Assembly (NCBI GenBank): GCA_027596195.1
Contig: JADGJG010000068.1
Span: 1-52,561 of the forward strand
Length of the DNA stretch: 52,561 bases
Direction: 5' to 3'
Origin: Podochytrium sp. JEL0797
Taxonomy: Eukaryota; Chytridiomycota; Chytridiomycetes; Chytridiales; Chytriomycetaceae
Shown here: one piece after another, positions 45,786-52,561 of the stretch
Layout: each line of letters opens with the position of its first letter
Numbering within the stretch: the first letter of the stretch is position 1
Translations under genes and position numbers: made by a program
The notes under the pieces: generated by a model
Told to the model about the DNA's origin: nothing
The model's database searches: none
Seen by the model: only the letters and a program-made list of their open reading frames with translations

Positions 45786-46581
45786 AAGCGCGTGTGTTAG
45801 TTAAAATGGGTGGATGAGATCTGGATCTCGATTTCTCTGATTTCTCTGATCCCGGGCTGATTAAATAACGCCCCGTCCATATCAGTCGTATATAAAATCA
45901 AGATCGTAGAGTCGTAAACGCGTCTCGCTCGTTCCATGATTTCGCATCAAGGTCTCGTTAAAACGTCAACATCGTTGCGCATCTCCAGAGCAACAGAGAC
46001 TTCAATCACGAGGAGATTCAATACAATCGTAGTGTTACGCACCAATAAATCAAACTGGGTCGCTCTGAGCCATGAAATGACAAAGGCGCGGAACGCCGAA
46101 TCGACATAGGCATCGAAAATCGTGAGGTATTCGATCGAGTGCCCAGATATCCATGGAATACCTCTGATCCATCGTGAATAGAAATGTCGCGAGAGGGGGG
46201 GCATTGTTGGCGGGTTGTTGGCAGTTGGATAGCTTGTTTGCGTCGGGAGAGGTGGGCCCACATTCGCAAATTGGCCAGTTGGTTTCGGCAGCTTGTGGGT
46301 GGTCAGCAGGGAGGCTGGAGGTTCGCCAAAGAACATCTCGAACTCGGCAGCAACCAGAAGCGAGCCGAGGTGGTACCGCAGGGCTGGTAGCGGGGATTAG
46401 GATTTCGCGGAAGTGGATTTGGCGTGGAATAAGCCGCCCAGCTTACCGAGAAGTCGCACGTTTTCGTCTGCCATTGCGCTTTCTAGTTGTGCGGATCGAT
46501 CAAATGAGGGGTCCGCGTCATCGGCAGGACTCAATTTCGTATTCATTTTCACGACTTTTTTTTTGATCTTCTTATCTCGAA
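45786..46581. other. Mostly unassigned; may hold the first exon of the gene above
   Basis: Minus-strand frames are open over 45947-46336, but their sequence does not resemble a known domain. A minus-strand ATG at 45937 opens MERARRVYDST, which could be a first exon of the large gene if a donor at GTTTAC is used. TATATAAA-like sequence lies near 45890. Confidence 0.35.
46397..46546 (-). CDS. Possible 49-residue protein or first exon
   Basis: Open frame starting MNTKLSPADDADPSFDRSAQ with a helical segment LESAMADENVRLLGKLGGLF. The codons for RLLGKL contain a GTAAGC donor, so this may be exon 1 of a spliced gene running toward 46000 rather than a complete protein. Nothing recognised. Confidence 0.3.
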   Translation of the reverse strand: MNTKLSPADDADPSFDRSAQLESAMADENVRLLGKLGGLFHAKSTSAKS

Positions 46582-47700
46582 TTAAATGCCAAGAACTCCG
46601 CGTCGAAACTCCACAGAACACTTCAACCCGGCATTCTTTCTCAAGTCACAAATTGTAAGTCTTTCCAGCCGACCCAACTCGGCCGGAACCTCGCCAACCA
46701 ACAAATTCCCAGCCACGTTCAAATATTCCAACATCACAAGCTGGCCCAACTCATGAGGAATAGAATCCATCAAGTTTGATTCCACCATTTTCAACCGTTC
46801 GAGTCGCGTGAGCTTGCCAAACTCTGCCGGAATTCTGCACTGCAGTTTCGACACGTTGGAAAGGTATAGCTCCTTGAGACTTTTTAAGTTTCCCCATTCG
46901 CCGGGGATGGGTCCCGATACCCCCGTGCTGTTCATGTTGAGAAACTCAAGTTTGGAGAGGTTGCCGATTTCTGAAGGAAGAGGGCCTGAGAGAAGCTTGT
47001 TGCAGTGAAGCGAGAGTCTCGTGAGGTTGGCCAAATCGCCAATTTCGAGAGGGATCTCGCCAGTGAGGTTGTTCCAAGACAGATCCAGCACTGTCAATTT
47101 GGCAAGATTCCCAATCCCACGGGGGAGGTTGCCCTTCAATTCATTCCAGGACAAATCCAACTCCTCAAGCAGCTGCAGATTACTAATCTCGTCTGGAATT
47201 TCTCCCAAAAGACCGCAGCGTGAGAGATCCAACCTCACCAAGAGGGAAAGGTGGCACAGCGCTCGCGGAAAACTGGTTTCCGATCGAATTTCAAACTTGA
47301 TTGCAGTGAAGTGGGCTAGGTAGAGCTTGGCATATACGTTTTGGTACTCGGGGGGTGCATGGAAGAACATCACATCGCGTTCGTGCGGAATTGAATTTTT
47401 TGTCGACCGAAGGAAGTGTGACAGATTGACCAAAGCAAATGAGGTGCATGTGATGAGGTTGCAGAAGCTCTTGGAGACCCTTCTGAGAGGGAGGACATAT
47501 TTTGGCGGGAGGCGCGATAAGATCGTTGCGGCTATTTCTTGAGGCATGGGTGGCGTGCGGTTGTTCTCCATATGCAGTTGATCGCTGCCGCATTCAGCGG
47601 TGTCAGCAGGCAGATGCACAAGATGGAAGATATCTGCGCTCATTGACGAGAGTTGGTGGAGAGTTGCAATCGGAAAAAAATTGTCAAAATCACTGGCCAC
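46582..47700 (-). CDS. F-box protein with plant-type leucine-rich repeats
   Basis: Single-exon frame of 372 residues. An F-box-like segment (MPQEIAATILSRLPPKYVLP then LRRVSKSFCNLI) is followed by about eight LRRs of the plant-specific form LxxLxLSxNxLxGxIPxxIGxL, e.g. LLEELDLSWNELKGNLPRGI, LTVLDLSWNNLTGEIPLEIG and LEYLNVAGNLLVGEVPAELG. An SCF ubiquitin-ligase adaptor role is the natural inference. No signal peptide or membrane helix, so unlike plant receptor kinases it is cytosolic. The start may be 47700 (MASDFDNFFPI) or 47643 (MSADIFHLVHL). With 47700 the start codon is 9 bp from the divergent gene at 47710. Confidence 0.82.
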   Translation of the reverse strand: MASDFDNFFPIATLHQLSSMSADIFHLVHLPADTAECGSDQLHMENNRTPPMPQEIAATILSRLPPKYVLPLRRVSKSFCNLITCTSFALVNLSHFLRSTKNSIPHERDVMFFHAPPEYQNVYAKLYLAHFTAIKFEIRSETSFPRALCHLSLLVRLDLSRCGLLGEIPDEISNLQLLEELDLSWNELKGNLPRGIGNLAKLTVLDLSWNNLTGEIPLEIGDLANLTRLSLHCNKLLSGPLPSEIGNLSKLEFLNMNSTGVSGPIPGEWGNLKSLKELYLSNVSKLQCRIPAEFGKLTRLERLKMVESNLMDSIPHELGQLVMLEYLNVAGNLLVGEVPAELGRLERLTICDLRKNAGLKCSVEFRRGVLGI

Positions 47701-47709
47701 CCTTCTTCC

Positions 47710-49915
47710 ATGGACATCAGTTCACTTTTCCTGGAGAACCTCACTTTTGGGCAGTGGGTTGATTTCATCAAGCGCGTAGTTCAGATCGAGGGCCAGCAGC
47801 GGGTCGAGTTCATCAAGCGCGTGCTGAATATCGAAAATCGTCAGCGGCGTGTCACAGTCGGATTCCTGATCGCAGTGGTGCTGTTTTTCGCAGCAAGAAA
47901 GTTGAAATGGCTCCGCTTATTGGCTGCTCGTGGGATTTTCCGCGTCGCGCGCGTCGTCGGCGGTCCGCCGTTCGCAGCACTTTTGCTCGCACGATATGAC
48001 TCAGCACCCGCAACACAACCCTCTGCTGCAACAACTGTGGATTCCAGTGCTTCAACCTCTACAGCTACTCTCTCTAAAAAAGCGAGTTTCTCTTTCGCGT
48101 CGGGAGGACTTTTGGCGATCCACACCTCAAAGTCGCCACTCCGTCCACCCGTTGCTGCGCTCCAAAAAAAGAGAGTCGTGGCTTCTTCAAAGTTGTCGGC
48201 AAGTCTTTCGAGTCTGGCTCCAAAGAAGAAGAATCCAAGGTATGAAAGTTTTCGCGTTGGGAATCGCGTCTGATCTGTTTTTGCAGAGTGGCCATTGAAG
48301 AAGACGACTCTGGCCCCAACTCAGCTTCTACTGAAGACTTTGACGGTGGAGATGACGTGTTCTGCGATGCCCCAGAAACCCCAGTGCGCAGCAAGGAGCA
48401 TCTGAGTCCGAAGCGACCTTCTCCGCAAGAGACTCGCACTTTGTCGGATGATTCTCCCACGATGGTTGATGGCGGCTCGGAGGATGTTGAAGAATCACCC
48501 AAAGAATGTGACGAGGATTCTCTGGAACCGACCGTGCTGATGCTGTTGGATCAATTTTTGAAGGGGGGCCTGATTGAGGGCTTTCCAGTTGACGAGGTTT
48601 TGAGCAGCGTGGCTCTCAAATCGACACACAAGGCACATAGATTTTCTGCGGAATTGGACAGTGGGATCTTGGAACTGCTTAAAGTTGAACACAAGAAGGC
48701 CAAGACGGGCGAGTGGGCGCTTGAGTGGGAACGCGATGGAATCACGATGCATTCGTTGCCCATTCCAGGAAACTCGATTCCTGTCATTCGAGGACATGGA
48801 GTTATTGGTGGGGGATTCACTGTTTCTGAAGTTTTCAGTGTGATCCGCAGCCCGAATTGCAGAAAGAAGTGGGACCCCCGTTTTGAATTTGGACTTCCCT
48901 TGGCAGTGTTAAATTCGGACGACATTTTCGCGTGAGTTACCTCCTACTTTTCAAGTGTGAAGATCCTCGCTGACGCTCATTTCTCCCAAGACATTCCGTT
49001 CAAAAGGGATCGTTTCCTGTTGCCGCACGCGACTTTATTGTCACCCTCACGACGCGTCGTCCCTCCCTTCGCGAATTGTTTCATGTGACTAAAAGCGTCA
49101 ATGTCGAAACGGGGGATGTTCCGGGAGTGGTCGTTCCTGCCGAAGGGGCGGAAGGACGCGTTCGCGCTCAATTGGATTTCGCGGGATGGATTCTCAAGGC
49201 TTCCACAAAACTCGGAGGTGTTGAAGCAGTATACTTGGTCCAGGTCGATCCAAAGGGAACACTTCCAACAGGTATTTTTGATTTTTTATGTCTTTTTTAT
49301 GACTAAGTTTTTTGAAACAAAGCTATCGTTCGTATGGTCCAGAACCAAACCCCCTTGGCCATTTCCAATATTTCGCAATACCTCGCCACGAATGGACCCA
49401 TTCCGTTTGTTTTGCAAGTCCCGGCAATCGAATCCCTCAATCCGACCCCCGAAGACGCGTTGACGTTCATCAACGAGTCCTGGAACTGGCAAAACAGCTC
49501 ATACGATTTGATTCTGGATTCTGTCGTTTCTCCTGCCATCGATAATGCAAATGAGACATCACGAGGCATCACATGCATCCCACTTGCGATCCCGAAACAT
49601 CAGTTTGAGAAATCAGGATGCACCATCACAGTTCTGCTGCAAAGTCGCGGTGGCAAGACGATTGACGGATTGGTTGTGAAGCATGGGTTCCTTTTGGGGC
49701 CTGGAATGTCTCCCGTAGAGGAGGCCGAGAGACGTGATCAAATTTTGAAGGGGGTCGTGAGCAACGCGACGTTGGCTGTGGTGATGGTGTGGGTAGAAGT
49801 GGTCGGACAGGTCGAGGAAAACACGCGTTTTGGAATCAAGATTCATTTGGCGAGGGGGAGTGGGGAGGGGCAAGTGGTTGTGAATGGCGAACCGTCGGGG
49901 CCCATTATTTGTTAA
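47710..49915 (+). CDS. START-domain protein with N-terminal membrane helix
   Basis: About 670 residues in four exons (47710-48239, 48287-48931, then from about 48991, and from about 49322). An N-terminal membrane-proximal part (VTVGFLIAVVLFFAARKLKW, preceded by two copies of the unit EFIKRV/DFIKRV-x-x-IE) is followed by a Ser-rich linker. The START-like lipid-binding domain runs from about residue 300: GITMHSLPIPGNSIPVIRGHGVIGG, FSVIRSPNCRKKWDPRFEFG, then FPVAARDFIVTLTTRR. After that the frame shows AQLDFAGWILKAS and VYLVQVDPKGTLPT, as in membrane-tethered START proteins. The C-terminal 190 residues (from AIVRMVQNQTPLAI) are not recognised. A role in lipid transfer at a contact site is inferred. 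Confidence 0.75.
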
Positions 49916-50017
49916 GAATTTGTAAGCAATCGTATTTTATATCGTATTTCGAAGTGTGGGAGTGGCGCGCGATTTTGCGGAAAAAATTTCCTTCCAAACG
50001 TACCAACATCGTCACAC

Positions 50018-50473
50018 ATGGCCACCGATTCCGCCGACTTCGTCTCCAAATGGCATCAAGTCATATCCAACCACGACATTGATCTCTTGGAGACCCTCCT
50101 CTCTGAAAACATTGTCTTCAACACTCCGCTCTATCTGAAGGTCCGGAAGGGAAAAGTGATGACAAAAGCCATCCTCGCCAGCGCAATCACTCTCTTCCAA
50201 GACTTCAAATACTACAACGAATGGGTCTCGCAAGACGGCTTGAACCTCGCGCTCGAGTTTGGCGCCCACATTTCCGCGAAGGATACGTCCAAACAGATGG
50301 GGCTGAAAGGTGTTGATTTGATCCAACTCAAGAAAGAAGCGGATGGAAAGTTTCGAATCGTCAACTTTGAAGTGATGTTGCGCCCCGTGAATGCGTTGCA
50401 GAGGTTTGGCGAATTGCAGGCGGAAGGGATTCCAAAAATGCTCGCCAAATTCGCTCCAAATTCAAAGTTGTGA
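50018..50473 (+). CDS. SnoaL/NTF2-like domain protein
   Basis: Intronless frame of 151 residues starting MATDSADFVSKWHQVISNHD. The pattern is that of the NTF2-like cone fold: an N-terminal helix with DIDLLETLLSENIVFNTPLY, a middle helix (KAILASAITLFQDFKYY), then beta strands (LNLALEFGAHI, KGVDLIQLKKEADGKFRIVNFEVMLRP) and a short end helix (ALQRFGELQAEGIPKML). No catalytic residues can be named, so it may be an isomerase-like enzyme or a binding protein. It ends 56 bp from the end of the convergent gene. Confidence 0.82.
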   Translation: MATDSADFVSKWHQVISNHDIDLLETLLSENIVFNTPLYLKVRKGKVMTKAILASAITLFQDFKYYNEWVSQDGLNLALEFGAHISAKDTSKQMGLKGVDLIQLKKEADGKFRIVNFEVMLRPVNALQRFGELQAEGIPKMLAKFAPNSKL

Positions 50474-50529
50474 GAAGGCGATACAAATAAAGCAATGAAT
50501 GTGAGAATGTACTTATTTATTTGCACGAG

Positions 50530-51392
50530 TCACTCTCGCATTCTCTCATCCCTCGACTTTTCCCTCCCTCGATCCACCTTCCCCATCCAATCCCCCCTCT
50601 GCACCTCCACCACCCGCATCACCAAACACACCCTCATCACCCCCCATGAGGCCCCCCACGCCACTACGACTCCCACAAAAACAACCGAATTCCCAACAAC
50701 CCCCACCACACTTGTGATATTGAACTGCCACATCCTCTGCACAATCAACGCGTTCAACGCGTTCGAAGTGATGAGGATCGCGAGGAATCCGAGCGTGAGT
50801 GTGAATGCGGCGAGGGTGGTGATGAAGGCTGCGATTTTGGAGGTGGAGAGTGCACTTTGGTTACGTCCACGCGCGTGGCGGGATATGGTGATGGAGAGGG
50901 TGATAATGCTGAGAAGTCCGAGGACGAGCTCGGTGACAAGTGCAATGAAAGTGATGGGGTTCGTGGTGAAGGGGAGCAAGAGAATCACAGCTTGTGGGTC
51001 CATGCTCCCGCCCATTGGTGGCGGTGTTGCGGTTTGGATCATGGAAGGGGTCAACGAGAAGCCTTGAAACAGATTCGTGAGTTGAAAGGGTGAACAGACG
51101 CTTGGTGTCTTGTTGTCCACGGGAACGGAGCAGATTCCGAAATTGGTGAGAGTGATGGTTCTCATTCCTGACACGGGTGTGATGCTGGGACTCGTGGTAC
51201 TGATTTCGAGGAATGAGATTCTGGTGAATATCGAGGGAGTGGCAGTGATGCCGCCCAGGAATGCAACCACTTGGTTGTCTTTTAGTGAATGGCGAGAATT
51301 AAAAAGGCGGTCTTACGCGATAACTGGAAAGCGAGAATCTGCAACACCAGAGACACTGCCAATAACCTTGATATGGATACTCGTTGTCCCAT
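50530..51392 (-). CDS. SUR7/PalI-like four-helix membrane protein
   Basis: Two exons (51392-51317 and 51278-50530), 274 residues. The N-terminal signal anchor (ISRLLAVSLVLQILAFQLS) continues across the intron as NQVVAFLGGITATPS. An extracellular loop holds LTNFGICSVPVDNKTPSVCS, a claudin/SUR7-style G-x-C...C pattern. Three more helices follow: ITFIALVTELVLGLLSIITL, IAAFITTLAAFTLTLGFLAI and ITSVVGVVGNSVVFVGVVVAW. The cytosolic tail is short and basic. The family is known from plasma-membrane eisosomes and pH sensing; no specific role can be assigned. The frame is open upstream only with this two-exon model. Confidence 0.75.
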
Positions 51393-51517
51393 TCTTTAGA
51401 GTTTAATTTTAATATGACTTTTGGAACGGAGAAGGACAATCGGACGAAATTTTTGTGATTTGGGTGACAAATTTGAAAAAATAAGAAAATTAACGAAAAG
51501 TTGTATTTACGCAGTAT

Positions 51518-52558
51518 TTACGCGCTAATAAAAGAAACATTCAACATCCCAAAAGTAACACTACTCGAAAACAACCCCTTCACATCCTCCCCCGCCGTCT
51601 CCGCAGGAACCCCCACCGTCCCCTTCCCAACCCCATTCCCCACAATAAACACAATCCGATCGTCATGTTTCGTCCCTTTCGCATCCAACCCCGTCACATA
51701 CGTCTGCCCCAACGTCGAAGCAGCCCTCACCTTCCCCTTAAACCCACTCACAAACGCCGTCACAGACCCCCTCCCCGTCCGCAACACGTTCGCACTCTCA
51801 GCAACTCCAGGCCTTAACCGCACATCCACACTCCCCACATCCGTTTCAACCACCAAGTCCTTATACCCTTCGATATTCCCCGAAAAATTCCCCCGCTTCG
51901 CTTTACAATCGAACCGCTGCAGAACTTTCATCCCTTCGAAACTGAGGTGAACCGTTTCTCCATTCACGACAAACGTGTCCAAGTCGACGGGAATCGTGAT
52001 CCTCAATACCGTCACGGACTCTCCGGCACTCGTGTCCGATCCTCCACTGCCGGGTAAAAAGGAGGTGGACGCGTTCCACAACCCACTCAAAAACCCGCTC
52101 CCAATCTTTTTCGAAACTACCGTCTCTCCACTCGTCACACTCGCTACCGCTCCGGCGCCTGGATGCACGGGGTACAATACGCGAATCTCAAATACTCCAT
52201 CCGCGGTGGTTTGACAATGCACACCTGCTAACCGGATTTCAGGGCCTTGTTTCTGACACTCGAGGGTCGACTGCGTGGCCCCGAGGTTGCCTCGGAGGAC
52301 GCTGATGTGTGTGGTCCCGGGGCCTTGCGAGATAATTCGGAGGTTGCGGAAGGGCGGGAGGTTCGTGCTGGGTGGGAGGCTCGTGCTGGATGTGGGGGGT
52401 GCAGGGGGTCTACCGGTACCACGGTGTCGATGGTGGCCGTGTCCGTGTTCGCCGCCTCCTCCTCGATACCCGCCGCGGTAGGTTTGTGGGGGTGGGTAGA
52501 CGGGGGGTGGGGGGAGGGGAGGTGGTGGGGGTGGGGGGATTGATGGAGGTGTGGGCAT
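51518..52558 (-). CDS. Proline-rich protein with DUF4097-like beta domain, near the window edge
   Basis: Open frame of 346 residues ending at 51518 (SFISA). It starts with a Pro-rich run (PPPPPPLPPPPVYPPPQ) and a Gly/His-rich patch (GGEHGHGHHRHRG). The rest is beta-rich, with repeating short strands: TVLRITIPVDLDTFVVNGET, NFSGNIEGYKDLVVETDVGS and AFVSGFKGKVRAASTLGQTY, like the DUF4097 adhesin-like fold in which strands alternate with xxGxVxA turns. The Met at 52558 lies three bases from the window edge, so the true start and possibly a signal or membrane helix may lie beyond it. Function unknown. Confidence 0.65.
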   Translation of the reverse strand: MPTPPSIPPPPPPPLPPPPVYPPPQTYRGGYRGGGGEHGHGHHRHRGTGRPPAPPTSSTSLPPSTNLPPFRNLRIISQGPGTTHISVLRGNLGATQSTLECQKQGPEIRLAGVHCQTTADGVFEIRVLYPVHPGAGAVASVTSGETVVSKKIGSGFLSGLWNASTSFLPGSGGSDTSAGESVTVLRITIPVDLDTFVVNGETVHLSFEGMKVLQRFDCKAKRGNFSGNIEGYKDLVVETDVGSVDVRLRPGVAESANVLRTGRGSVTAFVSGFKGKVRAASTLGQTYVTGLDAKGTKHDDRIVFIVGNGVGKGTVGVPAETAGEDVKGLFSSSVTFGMLNVSFISA

Positions 52559-52561
52559 GAC

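Noticed and set aside
45947..46336. Minus-strand frame of 129 codons between the large gene and the F-box gene
   Set aside because: No recognisable domain and a second frame is open at the same place; I could not link it to a neighbour.

Overview
The window is eukaryotic nuclear DNA from a fungus, most likely a zoosporic (chytrid-type) fungus. Nearly every gene is cut by short GT-AG introns (about 50-300 bp), genes lie on both strands a few tens to hundreds of bases apart, and there are no operons or bacterial ribosome-binding sites. The fungal stamp comes from a VNX1-type vacuolar cation/H+ antiporter, a cytosolic/vacuolar GH38 alpha-mannosidase, a glycogen branching enzyme, a SUR7/PalI-like protein and a GATA factor. 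Three EXORDIUM-like proteins, a 6TM-type cyclic nucleotide phosphodiesterase and an F-box/plant-type LRR protein point away from yeasts and moulds toward an early-diverging lineage. The species cannot be fixed from sequence alone.

Layout. 1-2.5 kb: no convincing gene; a possible spliced transcript with a repeated exon end. 2.5-6 kb: a PhnP-like metallo-beta-lactamase hydrolase (-) and, 55 bp away and divergent, a membrane-anchored EXORDIUM-like gene (+). 6.1-14 kb: three minus-strand housekeeping genes (DBP5-type DEAD-box helicase, GH38 alpha-mannosidase, eIF3f). 14.2-20.7 kb: plus-strand DUF697 protein with a degenerate GTPase domain, PQ-loop membrane protein, glycogen branching enzyme. 21-27.7 kb: GATA zinc-finger protein (-), small single-pass membrane protein (+), VNX1-type antiporter (+). 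28.1-36.8 kb: membrane PDE, then two secreted EXORDIUM-like paralogs (463 and 464 aa) flanking a minus-strand MINDY-type deubiquitinase. 36.9-39.1 kb: a direct repeat and a PX-domain protein. 39.8-43.4 kb: two tandem, intact ETHE1-type persulfide dioxygenase genes of identical length, with debris of the duplication between them. 43.5-52.5 kb: a large unrecognised protein, an F-box/LRR gene divergent from a START-domain membrane protein, a SnoaL-like protein, a SUR7/PalI-like protein and a proline-rich protein reaching the window edge.

The genes do not form one pathway. The most distinctive content is the EXORDIUM-like trio, all with an invariant H-E-x-x-E ... WY ... EIGD pattern that resembles a metal site, and two of the three sharing very short divergent promoters with unrelated genes. 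The ETHE1 pair is a recent duplication whose promoters keep CACGTG-like elements. Exon borders below were read by eye from splice signals and frame continuity; where I could not resolve one I say so.
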